This document shows positions 23,231 to 35,679 of a stretch of 64,000 bases of DNA, piece by piece. The notes below the pieces were generated by a model. The model was not told the origin of the DNA. It was given only the letters and a program-made list of their open reading frames with translations, and ran no database searches. Both the position numbers and the translations under genes were made by a program. Position 1 is the first letter of the stretch, and each line of letters starts with the position of its first letter. Source of the stretch: Adineta vaga (lineage: Eukaryota > Rotifera); the NCBI GenBank assembly GCA_021613535.1, contig CP075495.1:8804001-8868000 (forward strand). Reading direction: 5' to 3'.

Positions 23231-25286
23231 CTAATGTGGTACAAAATCACCATCATTATCTGTTGAATGTGTATGATGACTGTGACGTTTCGCTCGTGAA
23301 GTACTGAGAGTTTCTTCCGTAGTAGTTGTTGTTGTGATTGTCACAGATGTTTGTGTGGTAAATGTTGTTGATGTTGTTGTTGCTGCTGCTTTTTTACCTT
23401 CTAAACGAGCTGAACGAGCTCTTTGTCCTTTGATTTCTGATGATCGTTTTTGATTATTTGTTACAGTTGCTACAGCAGCATCAATAGATTTTGGTAGTAA
23501 AACAGTTTGTTGATCGATTTGATTCGTTTGTAATAGAGAATTTTGATGTTGAATCGGATGATTATGATGATGTTCATGATGATGATGATGGTGATGGAAT
23601 CCTTTTCGACGACTTTTCATATCACGTTTACTATGTTGAGAATCTTGGATGTTATTTGATGTATTAACTATTGAACGTGGCTGTTTCGTTCCACCTAAAT
23701 ATGGATGAGCATCTGTTACAGGTGGAATTTTTAATTGAATTTCAAAAATTTCATCAGCTTCAGCACGTGCTTGTGATGATGGACTTGCTGTACGAACTTT
23801 TGGAACGTTTGTTACCGGCGTAGGATAGTCTGTTTCGGGATCTTCAATATCAGGTGCAATTGGTAAATAAACAAGTTGATCATTAATATCATCATCATCA
23901 CTTGAAACTAAAGCTTCAATGCGTTGATCAGTAACAACATCTATTTCAATATCAACATTATCATCTAGTTGTGAACTACCATTTGTATCTAAACGTTGAC
24001 GTTTATTTGGTGAACCACTATAATCTAATCCATCTAAACTACGATCTTCATCTTTTATATCAAATTCTGATTCGCGTTCATGATATTCAACATTTTCTTC
24101 CAATTCACGAAAATCTGGCGCAAATGCTGACCAATTTTCTACTTGAGAATGCGACCATATGGATACAACGCCGGTAGATATACTTGCTATAATTGGACGT
24201 ACTGGATGCCAACAAACATCAGCTAATGCTTCACCTTTTGTTCCATGTAAAATTTTAACTAAATTACCCGATACCGTTTCCCAAATGTAAAGAGAATGTT
24301 GTCGAGATGAAGCTCCACATATATATTCACCATCACCTGACCAACAACATTTACGCCACAATGATTTATTTACAAGATCTTGTAGTTTTTGCTTAGGTTC
24401 AAGATCACGATTGATACCACACGTGAGCATTTCGTTGTAACTATAGATACGAATTATTCGATCACTTGTATTAACTAGACAATATTGACCTAAAAAGATT
24501 TCAATTTGAAAAATAAATACAAATCATTATCTATTCCTAAGGTTTAATGAATATATGTAATGGATATTGATACTTTTTCTTATTAATTGTATTACATACC
24601 TCGACGAGGAATTTCAATATGTCTTAGCACAGTATTTGTATTTGTTCCGGTAGCAATTCGAAATGAAGAAATTGTTTTTAATTCCGGAAATGTTTTAACC
24701 ATCATTACACCTCGACTGTTACCTAGTATAATATGTTCACCTTTTCTATCGAATGTTGATACAATATCAGTTGATTCATCATCCATATTAACAACTGTAT
24801 GTTTCCTCTGATTATCAATAAGAACAGGTGGATGTTTCATAGGACATATAAGTAAATACGATGAATCACGTGGATGAAATTGAACTTTAAGTATTGGTGA
24901 TTGTATACATGAAATACGTGTACGACATCGACCTGTTGAAGTACTCCATATACAAACAGTATTATCAGTAGATGATGTTGCGATTAAATCGGATTTTTTC
25001 GACCATGAAATGCAATATATTGGTGACCAATCTGCACAAATTATTTTCGCAATACCTCGCGTTAAAAAATCCCATATCACAAGGCGACCATCTGAACAAC
25101 CAACTGCAAGCATAGATCCTTCAATATCGAAAAACAAGAAATAACTCCATGTTCAAATTTCAATGTTTCAATATACGTACCAACTTTATTAAAAGCACAA
25201 CAAACTGCCGTCGATGCGCAATCAAGTGTGCCATCGAATTCTTCTGGATAATTCTGTTGAAATGTTGATAATAATTCAATATTCAT
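23231..25286 (-). CDS. RBBP5: RBBP5, core subunit of MLL/SET1 histone H3K4 methyltransferases
   Basis: WD40 scaffold that with WDR5, ASH2L and DPY30 activates SET1/MLL enzymes in the nucleus. Three exons (25181-25286, 24600-25118, 23231-24489) encode 627 aa (human 538). It opens MNIELLSTFQQNYPEEFDGT as in the family. The propeller shows GCSDGRLVIWDFLTRGIAK, TDNTVCIWS, SPILKVQFHPRD, QKLQDLVNKSLWRKCCWSGDG, SRQHSLYIWE, LVKILHGTKGEAL and CWHPVRPIIASISTGVVSIW. After it comes the activation and hinge segment VENWSAFAPDF...ENVEYHERESEFDIKDED that contacts ASH2L and the MLL SET domain, and the LVYLPIAPDIEDPE motif. The tail beyond about residue 440 is lineage-specific, with a poly-His run (23576-23596), Thr-rich and basic segments. 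ORC2 ends 136 nt upstream on the same strand. Confidence 0.97.
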
Positions 25287-25422
25287 TTTTCATCTACAAA
25301 AAATAATTCATTGCTCTATTTGTTTATCTTAATCATTGATTGCATATTCATATAGACACAAGAAATGAGAATAGAAAAAGAAATTCATCATAAGAAAAAA
25401 AAATAACTATCTGACAAAAAAT

Positions 25423-27590
25423 TTAATTGAGTTTATCTAACAATTGTTTAACAATATCTTGTTCAGCAATCAATAGGCGAACGATTTCTTGTCCATCATT
25501 CGCACTTTTACCAAGTTTAATAAGACGATGATCAATAAATTCAATTAATTGTAAGCGAAGATTTTGTTCATTATTTACATAAAATGAACGTTTACATTGT
25601 TCGTATAATTCCGTAAATTTCATACCTAAAATAGAATAGTTTGATTTCACTCTTTCAACAAATCAAAATTAAATATCCATCTAGAAAGAATCATTTACCT
25701 TCGTAATCTTTTGCATTCATATTAGCTAAGAATGCTTCCATAAGTAAACGAAAGATACGTCGAGCATTGGGTGTTAAACTTTCAATAACGTGTTCAACAG
25801 CACTTATTGATAATTGACCTAACACAAATTTTATACCATAGAAACAAACATTACAATAAATTCATGTCTTTACTTGTTTTTGAACGAATTGTATTAAGTC
25901 TTTCGTTCGTTGTTTCATCAATATAAGGTAACCTAAGTAAGAAATTTAGATTTCATCGAAAGAATTCTTTTCAAACTTACCATGTATGAATAGCATACCA
26001 TATCCAACGAAAACTAGTCAAACTTTGTTGATTCCAAACTAAACACATAGAATGAGTAAAACAACAAAAAGAAGAAGAAGAAGGAATAATCGAATTTACT
26101 TAATGGTCCATGTATATGATCAATTGTAGCAAGAATATGAATATATTGACATTGAGCTGCTGATTTAAATAAATTTTGTATATTCGTATTTCGAAAATTC
26201 ATTCCATCAATATTATTGATTAATAAATAAACATGTAATTCTAAAAAAAGAGAAGCAAAATTTTTTATTGATTTCGAAAAGATTTCGTTAAAAATACTTT
26301 TTTCTTCAATTCGTTGAATTATATCTTTCATACATTCATCATTATTATTTGCTGAATTAATGTTGATCTCTGAACATGAACACAGTGTTTGAAGAACCTT
26401 GAAAAAGAGAATAAATTCCGATTGGTTTTTAGTGACAAATCTGCATACATGTTTGATGGATATATTTGGCATGAAACCATGAATAATAAATGTAAGATAT
26501 TCGTTTTTTAAGTATTTTTTGAAGAAAAGTGATAAGAGCGATTTTTTTGAACCAACACCATGTAGAAGAATATTAAAACCAGCTCTGAAAGAAAATGATA
26601 ATTCAATAGCAAATTGCTTTCTAATAAACTCTTTTAGTAAAAATACAATATGTCTTGAATACGTGCGATTACAAATCTTCTTCCTTGTTGTAATGATTAT
26701 TTAGTAAAAAGATTAAAAAGAATATTTAAATCAAACCTTAAATATCTGAACCATTCTTCAAATTCATTTCCACGAAGAATATCCACCATTAGATATTCAC
26801 TTGTTTTACCATGAAAAGATTTTTCTTGAATCTTCATTGCTGTTTGCTGAAGATCATCAGGTGTTAATTGAATTAAATTACTTTTAAATTTTCTCTTTTT
26901 AACTGTATCCATCTAAAGTACAGAAAACAATTTTGCTTTCTATACATAAAACAAAGAATCTTGATCTATTTTCTTACATCATCAGTTGAAAGATTAGGTT
27001 CAAAAAGAATTTTATCCATATTCTCTTGTTGCATGATATTATCCGATGCTAGAAAAAAAAAATGTTCATAATTGGGAAAGAAAAATATAGACATACACTT
27101 CTCAGCAAGAATCTTTTTCTTCGATATATGTTTACGTTTTTGTTTGAGAATACCTTTGAAAGAAAATCAAAATTAAGATGATAATGATAATAAGCAACTT
27201 CTTTTTTTACCATGACGAACAGGAAATCGAGGTAAAATATGTGAAATAACTTGAAAACGCGTCATTTCATTCTCTTTTAGATCATTATTTTCATCTGTTA
27301 TTGTTGGAATTGGTGGTGCACTTTTATCTAAATAAATAAAATAAAAAATAAAATCGACTTTTTAGATAGATTATACTTACACTTAATCAAAGATCGACCT
27401 TTACTTTTTCTCGACGGTGTTGGTTCTAATTAAATTTAAAAATTTAACTTTTATTTTATTGTATGATAAACTTACTTAGTGGAAGAGCATTTTGTGATAA
27501 TTCATATTCAACATCATCGATATTAAGAATTTTATTTGGAATATTTTCTGATGATATAACAACAATTGGTACTGAACGATTTGTTGACAT
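25423..27590 (-). CDS. ORC2: Origin recognition complex subunit 2
   Basis: ORC subunit that marks replication origins for MCM loading. Eleven exons (27476-27590, 27381-27425, 27211-27327, 27097-27153, 26978-27048, 26737-26912, 26100-26584, 25981-26038, 25874-25932, 25699-25818, 25423-25625) encode 501 aa (human 577). The N-terminal third is basic and weakly conserved. The AAA-like core begins EFEEWFRYLR and AGFNILLHGVGSKKSLL (degenerate P-loop, as is normal for ORC2), then LTFIIHGFMPNISIKHV, HVYLLINNIDGMNFR and HILATIDHIHGPLIWNQQS. The winged-helix end has SLTPNARRIFRLLMEAFL, FTELYEQCKRSFYVNNEQNLR and LIEFIDHRLIKLGK. Several exons are only 45-71 nt. Alternative upstream starts read into hydrophobic AT-rich sequence, so MSTNRSVPIVV at 27590 is preferred. 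Confidence 0.95.
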
Positions 27591-28457
27591 GTTTATTGGA
27601 GTGATTGATCGAATTTTTAAATGAAATAAGGCAGATGGATAAATGAATGTATAACCTATACTATCATGTATAAAATAAAGAATTAAGAACGACTCGACTC
27701 GCACTCATAGGTATAGTATTATATGTTGAATAGTTCTTGATTTATACGATTAACCAATAGAATAGGCAAACATTTTTGTCGCTAGTAGACAGAGAGATAA
27801 TACTTCTTTATCCGATTTTGTTATTTTTATTTAGATTACTAGAAGATTCTATCAAAGAATATAAGAATTCATTAGTAAAGTGACTATTCCTATGAATAAA
27901 TTAGCTTTTTAAATTAGAGATGCGTGTAGGTGGTTGTTTAGAGTTGTGAAGTTTCGTTCTATTTTCACTCAGGTTTTCCTGTTCAACCAAAATTGCTTTG
28001 GATCTTATAGATCAATTTAGAGACGTAATGGCGATTTTAGAACAGTAAGTAACAATGTAAAAAATTATGAAGAACAAATTTGTTATCGAGAAAAATGTTT
28101 TAAAGATGAAATTTGCACTAGGAAGTTTGAATTTTGAAAAGAATTCACTGTGGTTAGATCATTGTGTTGCATTGAAAAGTGTGATCAAAGAATGTAAAAT
28201 AATGGATTCATAGTTTACTACCATGTTTATAGATAAGTGTTATAACTGAAGATCATATTTTCTTCTAATATTAATTTGAATATTAAGTCTTACGAGATAA
28301 ATATCGTACGTATATGATGCATATAGTTCTTTTTGCAATTCTCTATCAGGATTATGTCTACCGATATTTTATCATATTCTTGATAGGCAAAAAAATTTAT
28401 TTGTTCAGTTGAATATTTCTTAATTAGAATAATAAAAAAGAATACTTTATTTTCTTT
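27591..28457. other. Intergenic, nothing recognised
   Basis: 867 nt between ORC2 and the end of the next minus-strand gene. It should carry the ORC2 promoter. No open frame, repeat or RNA gene stands out. Confidence 0.4.
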
Positions 28458-30131
28458 CTAATAATTTCGCATTGGATCATTTGGTAAAGCTTGAGCAGTA
28501 TAGTAAGCAATAGGTTCTGGATATGGAATATTGTTTGATTGCAATGGACTCAGTGATGATTGTGTCGGTGCTAAAAGATTATTTGGCATATATTGACCAA
28601 ATATTTGTTGCAAATCATCAGAATTTTGTGCTTGAATAACAGTACTACCAGGTGTACGTAGAAGTTGATCAATATATTGGTCCAATGGAACGTCAGAATA
28701 AGTACGATATCGATGACGATTGTGTGGTGTTCGGGAAGGTTGATGATTAACGTGAGAAGAAGTTAGATCATCGTATAAAGGATTTTGATTATTGTGATAG
28801 ATTTCACGTATATGTCTAGTACCACGACGATGAGTTTTGTCTCCTGAATGTTGATCATTGTGATGAGGTGGTTGATATTGATTATGATTATCGTAGGAAA
28901 TTTGTTGTGATGATGGTTCATACGTATAACGATGAACATGATAATTATTGCCGAGACGATCTTGTTCAACAACGTCATTGATTTTCACAGCAATTGCTGA
29001 AGGAATATTCGCATCGATGAGAACATTTTCAATTGGATAATCAAGTTCAAGACGAGAAAGAGTATCATCATCGTGCTGTGGTGTTCGAAATGACGATCCA
29101 CGTTGTGGAAAAGAAGTCAGTTGTTTTGTACCCATATAGTTATTGGAATCATTCGTAGAAGGCTTATTTGTATTGAAATTTGATGGAAAACCGGCTGGAG
29201 GTGACTGTGAATTATTTATTGTCGAAAGTGGAGGTGGTGATGCGGAATTAACATTCATTCCAGAGAAAAAACTATTCATTGGTGATGTTGTCTGATTAGC
29301 ATTAATGCCAGAAGGACCATTTGATGCGTTTGGAGGTGGAGGTGGTGCTACTATAGGTTGATTATTGTTTCGTTCAGGTGGAGCAGCATTGCGTTGGGGC
29401 GCAGGTGTTACTGCTGTAGCTTGATTATTGTTTCGTTCAGGTGGAGCAGCATTGCGTTGCGGTACAGTATTAGTATTATTTCGTTCAGGTGGAGCAGCAT
29501 TGCGTTGCGGTACAGTATTAGTATTATTTCGTTCAGGTGGAGCAGCATTGCGTTGCGGTACAGTATTAGTATTATTTCGTTCAGGTGGAGCATTATTGCG
29601 TTGTGGTGCAGGTGGATTATTGTTTCGTTCAGGTGGAGCATTGTTGCGTTGCGGTGCAGGAGGATTATTGTTTCGTTCGGGTGGCGAAGTGTTTCGTTGA
29701 GGATTCATAGTATTTCTCTCCTATAGATAGAAAGAAAAGAATATGATCGTTGTTCTTTTGTTTCAAGTTAAAATTCTTTTACTTGTCCTTTTAGTTGGGT
29801 TTGTTCCGGTACGTTATAATTTCCTACACTTGCACCGTCATCATCATCGTCATCCTTGAACAAATAATAATCATATTCTAAGTTTAATTGGATATTTATC
29901 TATTATATATCTTTTACCGTTGGAGATGGTGGTTTTGTAATAGTACCTATAGGTGCTTGATTACCTTGACGATTTGGAGGTGGTCCGGAAGGTTTTGGTC
30001 GACTACTAGATATATGTTATGTATTTATATTGATATATGTATATATGATACGATAAAGAAAAACCTTGAGTTATCACTCACTTTGGCTTCTTGTTGAGTA
30101 TACCTTTCATACGTTGAAGGACTTTACTCAT
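28458..30131 (-). CDS. Pro/Asn-rich tandem-repeat protein, function unknown
   Basis: Four exons (30082-30131, 29918-30002, 29783-29854, 28458-29720) encode about 489 aa. It begins MSKVLQRMKGILNKKPK, a short basic segment, followed by Pro-rich and Asp-rich linkers. From about residue 70 there is a tandem array of units close to ERNNTNTVPQRNAAPP, with variants PPAPQRNNAPP and Q-containing forms. The remainder is Asn/Ser/Pro-rich, with a more ordered looking stretch around DTLSRLELDYPIENVLIDAN and a C-terminus LAPTQSSLSPLQSNNIPYPE. No signal peptide, membrane helix or known domain. The acceptor of exon 2 could also lie three bases further 5', adding one Ser. Probably intrinsically disordered; a scaffold or RNA-associated protein is possible but unsupported. 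Confidence 0.75.
29350..29700. repeat. Coding tandem repeat, 48-nt unit
   Basis: Three essentially identical consecutive 48-nt units (about 29437-29580) flanked by diverged copies of 42-60 nt. The unit starts near TTTCGTTCAGGTGGAGCAGC and encodes 16 residues on the minus strand. Because the unit length is a multiple of three, all frames stay open, which produces spurious overlapping frames on the plus strand. Near-identity of the central copies points to recent expansion or homogenisation. Confidence 0.9.
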
Positions 30132-30608
30132 TTTTATATGTACGTATATACTGTTATTCGATAATACAAAAACTGAAATTGAATAAGAAAAGAAGAAGAG
30201 GATATTTGCAGATTTATCTTGATTGACAAGAATAGTTCATCATAACATCCTAAAATTACAAGCAAATAATATATATATATATCACTTTTTCTCATAAAGT
30301 ATTTAAAACATGGTGACACAAAACAACAAATACTAATTAAAATAAGGACAACTGCAGTAGCAAGAAAAAATGTATAGGTAAAAAAATACGTATCTAAGTC
30401 ATGATATAGTACAGCGAATCAGTCGTCCGTAGCTTGACGAATAAAAAAAATGCTACCATACAATATTGTAAAAATATACTGAAAGCATCTTGATTGAAAA
30501 TTAGAAATTTAAATATTATATTTCGTATTTTTATGTTTATTAATAATAAAAATAAGCGAGACTAGAAAATTTTCGGTAACATTTTTTTTCTTCAAATGCA
30601 TATGTTTA

Positions 30609-31979
30609 TTATATCACTGTTTGTGGAATTTTCCGTCGGACACGAGCTACAATTAAACCAGTACAACCAGCAACAGTAGCGATGAGGCCAAGTGTTAACA
30701 ATGTTCGCCATGAGAATAAATCGTCAAAACTGTTTAATTGAGAAAGAAATGAACCAGTTTGAACAATAATAAATGTATATGGTGCCATGCCTGGAAAGAA
30801 AATGAATTCGTGAACAGTAAAAACTCGAACTTGCATGATCTTTTTTTCCTCAGTTTACCGAAAAGAATTGAAAAGAAGAAGATTTTTCTCGGCACATTCA
30901 ATAATGGACATGTCATTGTTATAAGTGCATTGGGACTCATTGGTACCATTCGCATAAAAAGTAGTACAAAGAAAAGGTTATCGCGACCAGCTTCTACCTG
31001 TACAAAAATGAGAACGGAGTGCATAGAGTCAAACATTTCAAAAAAGAATTTACTTTTCTTTGTAATAGAACTATTTTCTTATAACAACATTGTACAACTA
31101 AATTACGAGCAAAATTAGAAACAATAAAATAACAAAAAATGGCACCCGTTGCTGTTAGTAAACAACAAAGAGGAAAACCAATCCATGTACCAAATAAAGC
31201 ACCGCCAAGTAAATTCTATGTTGAATAAAATAAACAAAAATCAGAATAATTTCGTACATAGAAAACAATTCAATTCAAACTACCAGAATTGCTGAACCTG
31301 GTAATGAAAATGCTTGTTTGTATAAATATGCTGAACAATAAAGTAATAAAAGATAAGCAAGATGATCATCACGATAATGTTGTAATGTATTGGATAAGTT
31401 TTTCACAGCTTCAATACTTCGTGGAAAATGAAGAGTTGCTCTAAAATAAAATAAAAATTACGATTCCAAAATCTACAATTGAACTTCGATAGATTCTAAT
31501 AAGGAGTAAAAGAATGTGACTTATGCGTAAAAAATGTTTTCATTTTTTCTTCGATTAGAAATGTTTTTCGTGAATCATTAGATGGTATTCAATATTAGAA
31601 CAAATTTCATAACAACAAAATACGTGCATATGTTAATCTGTAGAAAGGCAAATTACCTGTCACTATCTGTATCCAATGGTGGTGCATTTGTTGATAAAAT
31701 GTACATGTAAAATGTAGCTAATGCAAATATCAATGGAATAAACCAAACTGTAGACGAACTGTCTGAAAGAACAAAATAGGATGTTCATAAATCGGTAGAC
31801 GGAAAATCGACTGATGAAATCTTACTCATAAAACTAAATGGTGATTTTTTGAATGACGAAGCTGATGGTGAAGAGGATGGTGTTGATGTTGATGATGTTA
31901 CAGATGATGAATCAATTCCAATCGATGTTTGTCTTGGAATTAATTCCATTTCAAGTTCGGATTCATGTTGTTGTCTCAT
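30609..31979 (-). CDS. TMEM41A: TMEM41A-like VTT/DedA-domain membrane protein
   Basis: Multi-pass endomembrane protein of the VTT (SNARE-associated, DedA) family; relatives TMEM41B and VMP1 are ER lipid scramblases. Six exons (31826-31979, 31657-31762, 31284-31440, 31054-31215, 30859-30997, 30609-30790) encode 299 aa. The N-terminal 50 residues are cytosolic and Ser-rich; a first helix (VWFIPLIFALATFYMYIL) follows. The VTT core has LLLLYCSAYLYKQAFSLPGS, LLGGALFGTWIGFPLCC, FARNLVVQ...LLQRKVEAGRD, FFVLLFMRMVPMSPN and LNVPRKIFFFSILFGMAPYTF. These match TMEM41A better than TMEM41B (CSAYLYKQ, FSWRTLL). It ends with a helix and a basic tail RVRRKIPQTVI. Confidence 0.93.
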
Positions 31980-32424
31980 TGTTCACTAATCTTAAACTTC
32001 AATTATAAAACTAACCATTAGCATATTTGTTATATTTATTTCTGTAATACTAAAATATTCAAATAAGAAAAATGAGTCTATGCATTCTTTCCAATAAATT
32101 TATTTTATATAAATGCTATACATTATATATGTCGTATTTTTTCAAAATTATAATGTATATATTGTTCTATTGCACACAGTAAGATAGTTTAGATGTGAAT
32201 GCCTATCACTGTTTTGTACAAAATAAAGAAAGAAAAAGAAAAAAGTGGAGAAAGAATAAGAGCGAAAACAAAACATGCAAGAAAGGCAAAATATCTGAAC
32301 TTTGTTTTTCTATTGTGTGGTTTTTTGAAGAAAAAAATTCGCGGATAAACGTTGACCAGACAAAAAAAATGAGAGAGACATCTGACATAATTTGTTTTCT
32401 TTTTTCGTTTGAAGGATATATATA
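31980..32424. other. Intergenic, nothing recognised
   Basis: 445 nt between two minus-strand genes; expected to hold the TMEM41A promoter and the 3' UTR of the next gene is on the far side. A Lys-rich plus-strand open frame (32195-32464) overlaps the neighbour's last exon and is not supported. Confidence 0.4.
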
Positions 32425-33671
32425 TTACAAATCAAGAATAGGAAGATTATCTTCTTGGGAATAAAAGGGAAAAGTAGACGCAGTTGTTGGAAGACCATTC
32501 GATGGCGAATAATTAGTTATAGGATGAGAAGATGTAGAGATTTGTTGAGTTTGTGCTGGCTGTTGTTGTTGTTGTTGTTGTTGTTGTTGATAAAATGATG
32601 ATGATGAAGTCTGATAGGAATAATTTTGAATACCATAGATATTTGAGCGTTGTTGGGAATGATGATTATAACCTGGTACAGTTACTGGTTGAACAGGTGG
32701 ATAACACGTTGGTTGATAGTATGAATTCTAAATGAACAAGAATCAATAAATTTTATTGTTTTATTTTCTTCTAGACAACTAGTTAACTTACGGGATCTAC
32801 AGACGTATCATTTTCAGACGATGTTTGTAACTGTTGATAATATTGTCCTGTTGTATTATTAATATTATTATTATTATTGTATGGGAGATTAGAATATGGT
32901 GATGATGATGTTGTTTGTTGTTGTTGATTGTACATAATTCGTTGTTGATGTTGCACAGCCATTTGTTTTAATGTTTGTGCAGCAACTGCGGATGGTCGAT
33001 TGGAAATTGGCATTGAATGCGGACTATAATGAATCGTACTTGAACCGCGTGGCATTGAATTTCGTCGTCGATCTGGTGATGATGTTGCCGAGATTTGAGA
33101 TGGTAAAGATAATGATGAATGTCGTTTAGAAATTGAATCGTGTTCTTGAACTGATGATGTCGAAGATGAAGAAGGTAGATCGTCAAATGTTGATAAAAAT
33201 AAATAATCATCGGTTTTTTGTTTTATTCCATTTAGAAATTCATCGAATAAATCTCGATCAGCTGGTGTAATATCTTGTACAACACGTTGAAAATCAGCTT
33301 CACTTAATAAATCATTATTTGAGATTTTTAATTGTGGTTTTGGTGTTGATTTAATATTGATTGTTGAACTAACAGTTATATCACTTGTTGCCGACTGTTG
33401 AATATTAAATTCTTGAATTATTTTTGTTGTTTGTTGATAATTTGTTAATGAGTTATTATAAGTATTTTTATTTAGATTATTAGTTGATGTTGGTGAACGA
33501 CAACAAAATGATTTTGTACTTTTATCATGTTCAATATCAAATGAATAAAAATGTTCGCGATCATCATTTGGACCTAATTTACGCTTTGGATGTGTTGATG
33601 TCTAAAAATAAAATATAGAATAATGGAAAAAAAACAATCGAATGATTAATCACCTGTTCTATCGATTCCAT
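32425..33671 (-). CDS. Gln/Ser-rich coactivator-like protein, possibly Mastermind-like
   Basis: Three exons (33654-33671, 32792-33601, 32425-32727) give 376 aa. The short first exon MESIEQ joins TSTHPKRKLGPNDDREHF, a basic-acidic segment. Further on are LLSEADFQRVVQDITPADRD, Ser-rich blocks, SAVAAQTLKQMAVQHQQRIM, Asn- and Gln-runs (poly-Gln 32561-32590) and an acidic end SQEDNLPILDL. The AAQTLKQMAxQHQQ block and general make-up recall Mastermind-like Notch coactivators, but the N-terminal helix that binds CSL and Notch is not seen, so either an upstream exon is missing or this is a different Gln-rich nuclear protein. No signal peptide or membrane helix. The frame choice in the last exon is set by the splice phase. 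Confidence 0.65.
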
Positions 33672-35679
33672 ATTTATATTTATATTTATATAAAGTAATG
33701 AAGAAAAAAAAACTAGTAGATGTATAATACTACTATTATTATCTCTTGTTTTATTTTCTATATCCTTATTTCCATTTCGAGGCAATGAATACGTGCCAAA
33801 ACTAATAAAATGAACTCACCAATGGCCTGGCTAATAATGCAAGGTCATTGGACCCAGAAATTTTATACATTTATTTATTCAAAATAATTCTTATATAAAC
33901 AAAATAGGATTCCACTATCACATGGATACGATTAGCCGATCAGCGTCATCATTTTATCGAAGTGACAGATGTAGTTGTGATTATCTCGGAGAATTTCTAC
34001 GTGTGTTCTGTTCTTGCGATAATGCCCAATGATCAACAATAGTCAGAACAGTGTGCCCGATCGATATGTATGTGCAAGGGTTCTTTTCTCGTTCGTATTA
34101 CCTTTTCTCTTTTTCTTTCTTTCTTTCTTTCTTTCTTTTCTCTGCCCGTTCATTTTTACTCGTCGTTCGTTGTTCACGTCAAAGTGGCCTTGGAGCTGCT
34201 CAAATATATACATACGCAAAGAGGAGGAAAAAAGAGTACAAGCAGTCTTCTCTTTTCTTTCCATTCCTTTTTTTCGCGTAACAGTTCAATCGTATATGTA
34301 TATTGGCGCGCGATCAATGAATGGATATAACATCACATATAAACATTCGCTCGCACACATACATACATACATACACACATTACCAAGAGAAAAAGAAGCA
34401 AAGTTGAGGCCAGAATAAAAACTTGCTCTAATTTCTCTTTTTCTTTCCCTTCTTTTGTATTCTGTATCAAGAATAATGACCACAATCTTTCATTGTCTCT
34501 TCTCTTAACTTCTCTTTCTGACAGATTAGTAGAACAAAAGGAGAAAGAAAAACATCGAACTAAAGAAGAATGACATAGTTCAATAAAAAAAAAGTAGAAC
34601 TAAGTCAGTATTTTTTGTACATAGTCAAGACTAATATTGTCGTCTGTAACATATTCTTTACTCGGTATAGACATCAAGTCTTCATGTAAATGTCAGATTA
34701 ATCTGTATCGTTTTAAGTCACATGATTATGTAAAGTATAGACATACGAGAACAAAAATGTTGCTTTTCTTTTTGCTACTGAACTATTCGAAGCATCATGA
34801 TATATTTGATGATTTTTAAAGGTTGTTGAAAAAAAGAAATCGTCGATCTTTCCAAGGTCACAAAAGTAAAATAATCAACTGTACGTTTCATGTCAAATGT
34901 TTTGTCATACTAAATGATTCTCGCAAGAAAAAAGGGTAATTACTAAAATTCATATTCAATCATGGACATCAGAGATTCTCCAGGAGAAATAGATCATGTT
35001 ATCGGTTAAAGTTTTTGAAACTTACTTCATAAGTATACATTTTCTTGGATGAATCTTTATCAGCACAGAATAAAATAATGTTAAAATATCAGTTCAAACA
35101 TCAACTAAATGAAAAACTATTTATTATTAAATACAATCGACATACGATGAATACTAACCATCCAGTTTCAATAAATGTTCCACTCCGTTGCATACGTCGA
35201 GGAGACAGAAATATAATCATCCCGCTATATTGACAATCATATAAAATCTCAGAACTTTTTGTATAAGAAAACTTGTTCGATGAAATTTGCATCATATCTA
35301 GCAACAAAATGTTTACAATTCTATCGAAAACGTTTTTTTTCCTCCAAAGTATAAGATCATTGCTCCTTCCGAGTTCCCTTTCCTTTCCTATCAAAATGTA
35401 AGAAGAAATGATTGGCTCATCTCATCCTCCATTCTGCACTTACTAGACAATCTTAGCGCTCTCTATAACGAATCATCAAATTAATAATTATTACAAATGA
35501 AATCAAACTTTTTCCGAATAAAACAAAACTATATTGATGAACAAGTCAAACTAATAATAATCCAAAGAACGTTCCAGTTAATTACTCCCTAGTAACCAAA
35601 TATAATCATTACTCATGATGGTAACAATTCTACAAAACTCTCGATTCGTTTTCTTTCAATAAATTCTTCTTCATTAACA
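33672..35679. other. Gene-free stretch with microsatellites
   Basis: 2.0 kb between divergent genes, so both promoters should be here. Simple repeats: a TTTC run at about 34114-34138 and an ACAT run at about 34361-34376. Several open frames cross the TTTC run in all frames and are by-products of it. No gene recognised. Confidence 0.5.

Noticed and set aside
29350-29700. Regular direct repeats that could look like a CRISPR array
   Set aside because: Units are contiguous without unique spacers, lie within a coding frame and are in a eukaryotic genome.
29358-29726. Long plus-strand frames rich in Arg, Gly and Ser over the repeat array
   Set aside because: They are mirror frames of the 48-nt tandem repeat; the unit length is a multiple of three so every frame stays open. 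The spliced minus-strand gene explains the region.
34029-34418. Overlapping plus- and minus-strand frames of 73-129 codons
   Set aside because: Generated by the TTTC microsatellite and AT-rich flanks; all frames open, no family.
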